DNA of 5,812 nt from Lachnospiraceae bacterium UBA4381 (lineage in GTDB: Bacteria > Bacillota > Clostridia > Lachnospirales > Lachnospiraceae). The position numbers and the translations under genes were made by a program. Below, one piece after another: positions 1 to 5,323 of this stretch. Position 1 is the first letter of the stretch. The number at the start of each line of letters is the position of its first letter. The notes under the pieces were generated by a model that saw nothing but the letters and a program-made list of their open reading frames with translations, did no database searches and had not been told where the DNA came from. The stretch covers positions 1-5,812 of the forward strand of contig DGRT01000008.1 in the NCBI GenBank assembly GCA_002391105.1, in the 5' to 3' direction.

Positions 1-956
1 CCTTCCTGAATCAGATCCAGGAAAAGCATTCCACGACCTACATATCTTTTAGCTATACTTACTACCAGTCTGAGGTTTGCTTCAGCAAGCTGCTTCTTAG
101 CCTCTTCGTCTCCCTCTTCCATCCTTTGGGCAAGCTCTATCTCCTCATCTGCAGTAAGAAGCTGAACCTTACCTATCTCCTTCAGATACATTCTGACAGG
201 ATCCTCAAGACTAAGTCCCTCAGGTACTGACATATCAATACTTTCAAGATCGATTTCCTCTTCCTCAGATGGATCAAAATCAATATCATCGTCCAGATCC
301 ACTTCTTCAGCTTCATCAGTACCAACCATCATGCCATTTTTTTCAGCAAGATCATAAGCCTTTGCCATGTATTCAGGTGTAAGAAGGGAAGACTGTACTC
401 TCAGGCAGTCAATAATCTCGTCATCCAGGATATACTTATCCTTTTTCTTTTTCTTTCTCTGGATAAGATCCTTCATCTTCTTATCAAATATTTCATCCTT
501 CTCAGCATCAGAAAGATTATCATCCCCTGCGTGGGACTCATCAACAAGAGACTCTTCATTCTCTTCTTCGGGCTCAAAGCCATCTTCCTCGAATCCCTCC
601 GAATCAACAGAGTCAGCCGCAGGATCTATCATTATATCATTCATATCAGCAACATTATCCTCATCCTCTGCCGGGTCTGTCTTTTTCCTTGAAGCTCTTG
701 ACTTCTTTGGCTTCTGGGCAGTCTCATCAAGCTCCTGAGACTCAGCTTTTTTCGCCTTTGTCTTATTTGCAGATGCTTTCTTTGCAGCCTTAGTCTTTTT
801 AGCTTCTGATTCCTCTTCTGTCTTAGCTGCCTCTTCAGCATTTACATCTGCAGCCGGTTCAGACTTTTTTCTGGTGCTCTTGGCGGTCTTCTTTTCAACC
901 ATTTCTTCTGCACCATTTTCTTCAGCTTTTTTTGACTTAGTGTTTTTTGTTGCCAT
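1..956 (-). CDS. rpoD: RNA polymerase primary sigma factor RpoD/SigA, N-terminal part (cut by left edge)
   Basis: This is the housekeeping sigma factor, which binds core RNA polymerase and directs it to -35/-10 promoters. The frame is open from ATG at 956 to the left edge (318 complete codons), so the C-terminal half (most of region 2, regions 3 and 4) is missing. The ATG is preceded by AAAGAGG with a 7-nt gap. Residues 1-95 are a Lys/Ala/Glu/Ser low-complexity tail, and about 96-150 are strongly acidic. About 155-215 resemble region 1.1 (basic run RKKKKKDK at 167-174, then DDEIIDCL). Region 1.2 starts near 250 with EDPVRMYLKEIGKVQLL, and region 2.1 starts near 291 with EANLRLVVSIAKRYVGRGM. 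The core is nearly identical in style to Bacillus SigA, but region 1.2 lies about 150 residues further in than in that ~371-aa protein. It is the last gene seen in the dgt-dnaG-rpoD cluster, 176 nt after dnaG. Identity is certain; the role of the extension is unknown. Confidence 0.97.
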   Translation of the reverse strand, partial: MATKNTKSKKAEENGAEEMVEKKTAKSTRKKSEPAADVNAEEAAKTEEESEAKKTKAAKKASANKTKAKKAESQELDETAQKPKKSRASRKKTDPAEDEDNVADMNDIMIDPAADSVDSEGFEEDGFEPEEENEESLVDESHAGDDNLSDAEKDEIFDKKMKDLIQRKKKKKDKYILDDEIIDCLRVQSSLLTPEYMAKAYDLAEKNGMMVGTDEAEEVDLDDDIDFDPSEEEEIDLESIDMSVPEGLSLEDPVRMYLKEIGKVQLLTADEEIELAQRMEEGDEEAKKQLAEANLRLVVSIAKRYVGRGMLFLDLIQE

Positions 957-963
957 AATTAAA

Positions 964-970
964 CCTCTTT
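964..970 (-). promoter_or_regulatory. Ribosome binding site of rpoD
   Basis: Read on the minus strand this is AAAGAGG, 7 nt before the ATG at 956. It supports starting the long low-complexity N-terminus at this ATG rather than at an internal Met. Confidence 0.75.
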
Positions 971-1005
971 TCTACTATAATTCTATGACTATATCTTAAC
1001 GTCCC

Positions 1006-1091
1006 GGCAGATTATCCTGCCATGACAGAAGTCAACATATGTACGTAGTGTCCATGCTACGATGCGAGTATCAAAAGTGTCTTCAGACACT
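1006..1091 (-). promoter_or_regulatory. Hairpin-rich dnaG-rpoD intercistronic spacer
   Basis: In transcript order after the dnaG stop, the minus strand shows three short stem-loops. The first is a 6-bp stem AGTGTC/GACACT with a TGAA loop, followed by TTTT (1073-1091). The second is a 5-bp stem CGTAG/CTACG with an 8-nt loop (1044-1061). The third is a 5-bp stem GGCAG/CTGCC with a 6-nt loop (1006-1021). The first has the form of a weak intrinsic terminator or attenuator; the others may only be processing or stability elements. The dnaG-rpoD gap in the E. coli macromolecular synthesis operon is known to carry a terminator and processing sites. That this spacer plays the same role is inference. 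Confidence 0.4.
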
Positions 1092-1132
1092 ATATGATAT
1101 ATGGACTATCAAAACTCTTCAGTTCCTGCAAT

Positions 1133-2920
1133 CTACAGATTGATACGAAGCCTTCTCAGCTCAGCCTTCTGCTTAGCCAGCTCTATACGATTAGTAGTTT
1201 CCTCTGATCTAAGTGCCTTATCAATATTATTAGTCTTTATCTTAATAATAATATCCGTCAGAATCCTCTCTCTCATTGAAGGTGTAGTATCAAATTCAAA
1301 CTCCTTGGTAAATATCTCGCTAACCTTTTCCTGAGCCTCCGCATCCTCGAAGCTGCTGAGTATCGCAGCCGGAGTAACACTTCCGGTTTCTCTGTACTGG
1401 GCAAATATCTTACCTGCCACGTCCTTTACTATACCCTCTGTGAAGTCACTCTCTGATATATATCTGCTCAGCTTTTCAAAAAGCTCCTGATTATTTACCA
1501 TTAGCGTCAGAAGATATTTCTCATTTTCTTCGGCAGGATTAGCCTCTGCTTTTTCATTACTTCTAAGCCTTCTGGTATTATCCACTACCTCAGGATCGTT
1601 ATAGTCACCAAGTCCCTCCTGTGCAAGTCCTGCAAGCCCTACCTCAGTAACTATCCTCTTAAGCTCATCTTTATTCAGGAAATATTTAGATGCTACAGTT
1701 TCTATATAATTTGTTCTTTCTGTTATATCAGATATTCCCGACAGAAGCCTTCCTGCCGCCTTCATAAATGCAGTTTTCTCTTCCGGGTTATTCAGATCAT
1801 AATCGGAAACTATATGTTCTATCTCAAATATGCGTCCTGTCAGAGCATTCTTCACTCTGTCCTCAAAGGCATCAACGCCCATATTCTTGATAAATTCATC
1901 AGGATCCTTATAAGGTCTCAGGTCTATAACCTTCTGTTTCATGTCCAGCCGTCTCAGAATTCCTATAGCTCTCATAGCGGCCTTTGTTCCGGCATCATCA
2001 CTGTCATAAGCAAGATATACATCGGTGGTATATCTTTTTATAAGCCCCGCCTGACCTTCTGTAAAGGCTGTTCCCAGAGATGCTACAGCATTATCAAAGC
2101 CTGCCTGATGCATAGCTATGACATCCATGTAACCCTCGCAGAGTATGATGCCCTTTCTCTTTGAATGCTTTGCCCTGTTCATGGCAAATAGCATCCTGCC
2201 TTTATTAAAGACCTCTGTTTCTCTGGTATTCAGATACTTAGGTGTTCCATCATCAAGCACCCTTCCGCCGAAGCCTACCACATTGTCACTCAGATCAAGT
2301 ATCGGAACCATAACTCTGTTATAGAACTGATCCTGAGCTCCACGCCTTTCATCATATCTGACAAGCCCGGCAGACCTGATCTCATCATCAGTATATCCTC
2401 GACCTTTCAGGTATTTGTATAGGTCATCACTATATATATCTGCAAAGCCCATAGCAAAACCATTTATGGTTTCATCAGTATAGCCTCTTTTTTTCAGATA
2501 CTCATAGCCCGCCTGACCACGGTCTGTTTTAAGAAGCAGATGATAGAAATAAGCCGCCGCGCTTCTGTTTACCTTAAACAGTCTCTCTTTTCTGGACCTT
2601 TTTTTCATATCTTCTTCACTGAGCTGTTCCTCAGGAAGCTGAACACCCGCTCTCTTTGCCAGATACTGAATTGCTTCCGGAAATGTCATATTTTCATATT
2701 TCATGATAAATGTATAAACATTTCCACCTACTCCACATCCAAAGCAGTGATACATCTGCTTCTCCCTGCTGACTACAAAGGACGGAGTCTTTTCATTATG
2801 AAACGGACAGCAGCACTTATAGGATGTACCTGCCCTTTTTAAACCGGTATATTCAGATATAACATCTACGATATCATTTCTGGTTCTTACATCTTCAACC
2901 AGTTCATCGCTGTAATACAT
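1133..2920 (-). CDS. dnaG: DNA primase DnaG
   Basis: This protein synthesises the RNA primers for replication forks and associates with the replicative helicase. The product is 595 aa, a normal length for the family. The N-terminal CHC2 zinc-binding domain has ligands C38, H41, C59 and C62 (CPFHNEKTPSF ... YHCFGCGVGGN). The catalytic core follows (FYNRVMVPI at about 199-207, then GFGGRVLDDGTPKYLN). The TOPRIM fold has glutamate E262 in CEGYMDVIA and the acidic pair D306/D308 in AYDSDDAGTKAA. The C-terminal ~150 residues are helical and match the position of the helicase-binding domain. The ATG at 2920 is chosen because GGGAGG lies 10 nt before it. The longer frame from a TTG at 2953 would translate this Shine-Dalgarno as protein. 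It lies 93 nt after dgt and 176 nt before rpoD, the usual Clostridia order. All key residues are present. Confidence 0.98.
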   Translation of the reverse strand: MYYSDELVEDVRTRNDIVDVISEYTGLKRAGTSYKCCCPFHNEKTPSFVVSREKQMYHCFGCGVGGNVYTFIMKYENMTFPEAIQYLAKRAGVQLPEEQLSEEDMKKRSRKERLFKVNRSAAAYFYHLLLKTDRGQAGYEYLKKRGYTDETINGFAMGFADIYSDDLYKYLKGRGYTDDEIRSAGLVRYDERRGAQDQFYNRVMVPILDLSDNVVGFGGRVLDDGTPKYLNTRETEVFNKGRMLFAMNRAKHSKRKGIILCEGYMDVIAMHQAGFDNAVASLGTAFTEGQAGLIKRYTTDVYLAYDSDDAGTKAAMRAIGILRRLDMKQKVIDLRPYKDPDEFIKNMGVDAFEDRVKNALTGRIFEIEHIVSDYDLNNPEEKTAFMKAAGRLLSGISDITERTNYIETVASKYFLNKDELKRIVTEVGLAGLAQEGLGDYNDPEVVDNTRRLRSNEKAEANPAEENEKYLLTLMVNNQELFEKLSRYISESDFTEGIVKDVAGKIFAQYRETGSVTPAAILSSFEDAEAQEKVSEIFTKEFEFDTTPSMRERILTDIIIKIKTNNIDKALRSEETTNRIELAKQKAELRRLRINL

Positions 2921-2930
2921 TATCAGTTTT

Positions 2931-2939
2931 CCTCCCTTT
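2931..2939 (-). promoter_or_regulatory. Ribosome binding site that fixes the dnaG start
   Basis: AAAGGGAGG on the minus strand, 10 nt upstream of ATG 2920. It would encode Lys-Gly-Gly inside the longer TTG-initiated frame, which argues that the longer frame is not the real start. Confidence 0.8.
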
Positions 2940-2945
2940 ACAAAA

Positions 2946-2963
2946 CTATACAATAAAGTATAG
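2946..2963. repeat. Perfect inverted repeat upstream of dnaG
   Basis: CTATAC-AATAAA-GTATAG: 6-bp perfect arms around a 6-nt centre. It lies in the dgt-dnaG spacer, 6 nt upstream of the dnaG Shine-Dalgarno. No T-tract follows, so it is not an intrinsic terminator. It could be an operator, a weak leader hairpin, or AT-rich chance; the arms contain TATA-like hexamers that could also act as a -10 element. Confidence 0.35.
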
Positions 2964-3013
2964 CTCGCAAATAATTGGATTACACCCCTTTAATAAAATA
3001 ATGGAACGCCAGG

Positions 3014-4021
3014 CTAATATATACTCCAGGCATGAGGTATATAGATACTCTGGAACAGCTCGACTGCATAGTTATCCGTCATTCCGGCAATATAGTCACA
3101 GACGACAGTTACTTCATCCTCACCATTTACTATACCTTCATAATATTCTTCCGGAAGCCTGGTATGATCCTCCATATAATAATTATATAAAAGCTTTATT
3201 ATCTCAGCCGCCTTGGATTCTTCCTTTTTTACTGTGTGGTTGGTATAAAGCACCTCGAACATATATTTACGAAGCGTAAGCAATGCATTCCAGTATTTCC
3301 CTGACATCATAGCCCTGGGACTGTTCTGTGAATTTTCCACTATATTATGGATCATACGGTCTATACGCTCTCTGGTACTATTACCCAGTACATTCGTACA
3401 CTCCTTAGGAAGACTGCTCTCCTTCATTATTCCTGCACGTATGCCATCATCTATATCATGACTTATATAGGCAATCTTATCTGATATCCTTACCACATCT
3501 CCTTCCAGAGTTGCAGGCGTAAGACTTGTCTTATGATTTCTGATACCATCCCTGACCTCCCAGGTAAGATTCAGACCTTTCCCTCCGTTTTCCAGTTTTT
3601 CAACCACACGTACGCCATGCTCATTATGTGAAAACTGCCTTCCGCTTATCTGACTCAGTGTTCTCTCCCCTACATGTCCAAAGGGTGTATGACCTATGTC
3701 GTGAGCCAGCGCTATTGCTTCTGTCAGCTCTTCATTACATCTGATGGCCTTTGCTATACTTCTGGCAATCTGGGAAACCTCCAGAGTGTGTGTAAGACGT
3801 GTCCTGTAATGATCCCCATATGGTGCCAGAAAAACCTGCGTCTTATGCTTAAGTCTTCTGAAGGACTTGCTATGGAGAACCCTGTCCCTGTCTCTCTGGT
3901 AGGCAGTTCTTATATCGCTTTCTTCCTCAGGAACATCCCGACCTCTGGAAGCGTCACTAAAAGAAGCATACTTACTAAGTAAACTATGCTCCTCTTTTTC
4001 AAACATTTCCCTGATATTCAT
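3014..4021 (-). CDS. dgt: dNTP triphosphohydrolase, HD superfamily (dGTPase-like)
   Basis: Members of this family hydrolyse dNTPs to the deoxynucleoside and triphosphate and help control the dNTP pool. The substrate range of this short Gram-positive type is not certain from sequence. The product is 335 aa. The HD metal-binding set is visible: H78 (TRLTHTLEV), H107-D108 (ALAHDIGHTPFGHVGE) and D181 (RISDKIAYISHDIDD). The family N-terminal signature RTAYQRDRDRVLHSKSFRRL occupies 38-57, followed by KTQVF and GDHYRTR. H132 and H135 (FSHNEHG) match the conserved catalytic-site histidines. ATG 4021 is chosen because GGGGAGG precedes it by 5 nt and family members start with a similar MNIRE...; an upstream in-frame TTG at 4135 would add 38 residues that run through a palindromic repeat. 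It is the first gene of the leftward dgt-dnaG-rpoD cluster. Confidence 0.95.
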   Translation of the reverse strand: MNIREMFEKEEHSLLSKYASFSDASRGRDVPEEESDIRTAYQRDRDRVLHSKSFRRLKHKTQVFLAPYGDHYRTRLTHTLEVSQIARSIAKAIRCNEELTEAIALAHDIGHTPFGHVGERTLSQISGRQFSHNEHGVRVVEKLENGGKGLNLTWEVRDGIRNHKTSLTPATLEGDVVRISDKIAYISHDIDDGIRAGIMKESSLPKECTNVLGNSTRERIDRMIHNIVENSQNSPRAMMSGKYWNALLTLRKYMFEVLYTNHTVKKEESKAAEIIKLLYNYYMEDHTRLPEEYYEGIVNGEDEVTVVCDYIAGMTDNYAVELFQSIYIPHAWSIY

Positions 4022-4026
4022 TTCTG

Positions 4027-4033
4027 CCTCCCC
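4027..4033 (-). promoter_or_regulatory. Ribosome binding site that fixes the dgt start
   Basis: GGGGAGG on the minus strand, 5 nt before ATG 4021. It is the strongest Shine-Dalgarno in the window. It rules against the 38-residue longer frame from TTG 4135, which has no comparable site. Confidence 0.85.
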
Positions 4034-4068
4034 AAATATAAGAACCTCACTATTCTGCACATTCAGAT

Positions 4069-4095
4069 GTGACAAAGGGACTGTCCCCATGTCAC
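4069..4095. repeat. 27-bp imperfect palindrome in the dgt leader
   Basis: On the plus strand the left arm is GTGACAAAGGGAC and the right arm is GTCCCCATGTCAC, around a single central T (4082). GTGACA and GGGAC pair exactly with GTCCC and TGTCAC; only the 2-nt step between them differs. It lies 48 nt upstream of the dgt start, inside the likely 5' leader. No T-run follows on either strand, so it is not a terminator. The GGGAC/GTCCC core with TGACA flanks resembles short palindromes I recall as dispersed in many Clostridia genomes (REP-like). A two-fold operator is the other reading. Confidence 0.6.
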
Positions 4096-4159
4096 TTCTG
4101 AGTGCGTCCATTTTATTATTCTTTAAGAAAGTCAAAAACCCTTTTTTTTATTCAGGAAA

Positions 4160-4187
4160 ATAATATGGCATTTATAAATAGTATCAA
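4160..4187 (-). promoter_or_regulatory. Candidate sigma-A promoter for dgt-dnaG-rpoD
   Basis: On the minus strand: -35 TTGATA (4182-4187), 16-nt spacer, -10 TATTAT (4160-4165). It would give a leader of roughly 130 nt before the dgt ATG, carrying the 27-bp palindrome. This is the best promoter match upstream of the cluster; assignment is by consensus only. Confidence 0.5.
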
Positions 4188-4194
4188 GTATAAT
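4165..4194 (+). promoter_or_regulatory. Candidate sigma-A promoter for the DUF624/YesL gene
   Basis: A perfect -10 TATAAT at 4189-4194 with a weak -35 ATGGCA (4165-4170, 4 of 6 matches) at 18-nt spacing. It is interleaved back-to-back with the dgt promoter: the -10 abuts the other promoter's -35. The leader would be about 140 nt and contain the 34-bp tandem repeat. Confidence 0.4.
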
Positions 4195-4232
4195 ATAGTA
4201 ATTGTTCAGGTCATGCAATCACTGAATCCGGG

Positions 4233-4300
4233 GGTTCTTTGAAAAGCTCCTGTTCAGCCGGACGGAGGTTCTTTGAAAAGCTCCTGTTCAGCCGGATGCA
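4233..4300 (+). repeat. 34-bp tandem direct repeat (two copies plus a degenerate third start) in the DUF624/YesL leader
   Basis: Unit 1 is 4233-4266 and unit 2 is 4267-4300. The first 30 bases of each (from GGTTCTTTGAAAAGCTCC through GTTCAGCCGGA) are identical, and the last four differ (CGGA versus TGCA). A third, decayed start follows in register: GACTCTGAAAAGC at 4301-4313. Across the unit junction, CTCC-T-GTTC (4247-4255) can pair with GGAC-GGAG (4260-4267) around an AGCC loop; the equivalent fold in unit 2 is weakened by its changed bases. Together with the two promoters and the palindrome, this accounts for most of the 320-nt gap between dgt and the rightward gene. Function unknown. Confidence 0.85.
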
Positions 4301-4326
4301 GACTCTGAAAAGCAAAATAATTATTT

Positions 4327-4332
4327 AAAGGA
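4327..4332 (+). promoter_or_regulatory. Ribosome binding site deciding a GTG start
   Basis: AAAGGA, 9 nt before the GTG at 4342. An ATG at 4335 lies only 2 nt after this site, in another frame, and reads MSRE then stop (4335-4349). Spacing and frame favour the GTG. Confidence 0.6.
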
Positions 4333-4341
4333 AAATGTCAC

Positions 4342-5094
4342 GTGAGTAATAATAACAATACTGATAATACAGAAAAAAATGTAATCGACAAAGAAACTAA
4401 TAACAGCTCCTATGTTCCTGATATTACCACTCAGGAAAAAATAGCAAATGAGCATAGTGAAGAACCTAAAGAAAAGCCCACCAGAGCGCAGAAGTTCTTC
4501 AGACTGCTGGACAAATTCGGGGATCTGTTCTTCCTGAACATGTATTTTACTCTGACCTGTATTCCTATAATTACAATAGGAGCTGCATTTACTGCTTTAT
4601 ATACAGTAACGAACAAGATGGTAAAGGATGAGGAGGGACCCGTCAGACAGGAATACTTCAAAGCCTTTAAGGCAAACTTTAAACCCGCAACTATAGTATG
4701 GATGATAGACTTAGTATATATCATACTTATGTATATTCAATACGTATATATGGCACTAAATGACAACGAAGCCGCAAAAATCATACTGGTGGTTCTGGGA
4801 TTTGAGTTTATACTTTTTGCTTTTGCCTTCCCGCTTCAGTTTCCGGTTATTGCCAGATATGAAAACACAGTTGGTAATTATCTGAAGAACTCACTTGTAC
4901 TGGCAATCGCAAACCTCAGTGTATGGTTCAGAACCTTCTTCATATGGGTATTTCCGGTTGTTTTATATTATCTTAGACCCAACTACTTAGTTTACACCTG
5001 GTTCTTATGGCTTCTGGTACTTACAGCATTATGGGCATATATATGTTCCATGTTTTATGAAAAGTTCTATCAAAAGCTGGAGAATCCACAGTAA
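4342..5094 (+). CDS. DUF624/YesL-family integral membrane protein
   Basis: A 250-aa membrane protein of unknown biochemical function. Residues 1-50 are a polar, Asn- and Glu-rich tail likely to be cytoplasmic and disordered. About five hydrophobic segments follow: 63-89, 116-138, 147-168, 185-210 and 215-237. Family marks are CIPIITIGAAFTALYTV in the first helix, DEEGPVRQEYFKAFKANFKPAT just after it, and FPLQFPVIARYENT near 163-176. This layout is that of DUF624 (PF04854), typified by B. subtilis YesL, which is encoded with a rhamnogalacturonan transport and degradation cluster. Relatives are often found beside CUT1-type sugar ABC transporters, and here the neighbour is such a permease, convergently encoded. 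A role in assembly or regulation of that transporter is inference. The start is GTG with AAAGGA 9 nt upstream. The gene appears monocistronic: a leader with tandem repeats before it and a terminator 7 nt after the stop. Confidence 0.88.
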   Translation: MSNNNNTDNTEKNVIDKETNNSSYVPDITTQEKIANEHSEEPKEKPTRAQKFFRLLDKFGDLFFLNMYFTLTCIPIITIGAAFTALYTVTNKMVKDEEGPVRQEYFKAFKANFKPATIVWMIDLVYIILMYIQYVYMALNDNEAAKIILVVLGFEFILFAFAFPLQFPVIARYENTVGNYLKNSLVLAIANLSVWFRTFFIWVFPVVLYYLRPNYLVYTWFLWLLVLTALWAYICSMFYEKFYQKLENPQ

Positions 5095-5101
5095 CTATTA
5101 G

Positions 5102-5133
5102 TCATCCTCTGTATAGCAGGGGATGATTTTTTT
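5102..5133 (+). terminator. Intrinsic terminator of the DUF624/YesL gene
   Basis: Stem TCATCCTCTG (5102-5111), loop TATAG, stem CAGGGGATGA (5117-5126) with one G-U pair, then seven T (5127-5133). It begins 7 nt after the stop codon. No other gene follows in the same direction, so the transcript most likely ends here. Confidence 0.9.
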
Positions 5134-5147
5134 ATTATAATATAACG

Positions 5148-5261
5148 CCTCATATATTGAAGCTTATTGTAGGTCATGCCACGGATGATCTTACAGAAAG
5201 AGTATATACTCATAGAAGTATAGATACGTTAAAAAAAGAAATAGAAAAGATTACAATATAA
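5148..5261 (+). pseudogene. Remnant of a tyrosine recombinase (phage/transposon integrase), C-terminal tip
   Basis: The plus frame ending at TAA 5259-5261 encodes LKLIVGHATDDLTERVYTH (5157-5213), then 15 residues rich in Lys and Glu ending EKITI. This is the C-terminal pattern of tyrosine recombinases: the LGH motif, a short T-x-x-(V)Y-T-H box holding the catalytic tyrosine (codon at 5205-5207), and a short charged tail with a natural stop. The upstream catalytic Arg and His-x-x-Arg boxes are absent: upstream of about 5148 the frame runs into the AT-rich tail of the preceding terminator, and there is no start codon with a ribosome binding site. It is therefore a ~35-codon fragment, probably left by decay or deletion of an integrated element, and not a working enzyme. 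A chance ORF is unlikely given the ordered motifs, but the fragment is short. Confidence 0.7.
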
Positions 5262-5263
5262 GC

Positions 5264-5298
5264 AAAAACAGAGGCGCTTATGTGAACGCCTCTGTTTT
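5264..5298. terminator. Strong bidirectional terminator
   Basis: Left arm ACAGAGGCG (5268-5276) and right arm CGCCTCTGT (5287-5295) are perfect complements, extended by three A-T pairs. The loop is 10 nt (5277-5286). On the minus strand the right-hand permease transcript, ending at 5324, runs into this hairpin followed by TTTTT, so it serves as that operon's terminator. On the plus strand it is followed by TTTT and would stop read-through from the left. Confidence 0.9.
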
Positions 5299-5323
5299 AG
5301 TATCTGAATACTTATATTCGTTA

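Noticed and set aside
367..738. Plus-strand Ser/Phe-rich 123-codon frame
   Set aside because: It is the antisense shadow of the Lys/Glu/Asp-rich rpoD N-terminus; the composition mirrors it and there is no ribosome binding site.
641..841. Minus-strand Arg/Lys/Gln-rich 66-codon frame
   Set aside because: It lies in another frame of the low-complexity rpoD N-terminus, with no separate start signal.
1011..1035. rpoD promoter with TTGACT (1030-1035) and GATAAT (1011-1016) on the minus strand
   Set aside because: The spacer is only 13 nt, too short for a sigma-A promoter, and the -10 falls inside a hairpin.
2921..2953. Longer dnaG start at TTG 2953
   Set aside because: It would translate the AAAGGGAGG Shine-Dalgarno as protein and adds 11 residues not typical of the family.
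4022..4135. Longer dgt start at TTG 4135 (38 extra residues)
   Set aside because: It runs through the 27-bp palindrome, has no good ribosome binding site, and the family-like start at 4021 has GGGGAGG 5 nt upstream.
4233..4300. Direct repeats as a CRISPR array
   Set aside because: The two 30-base matches are separated by only 4 bases, so there are no spacers, and no cas genes are present.
4431..4724. Minus-strand 97-codon frame opposite the DUF624/YesL gene
   Set aside because: It is antisense to a well-supported membrane protein; no ribosome binding site or family motif.
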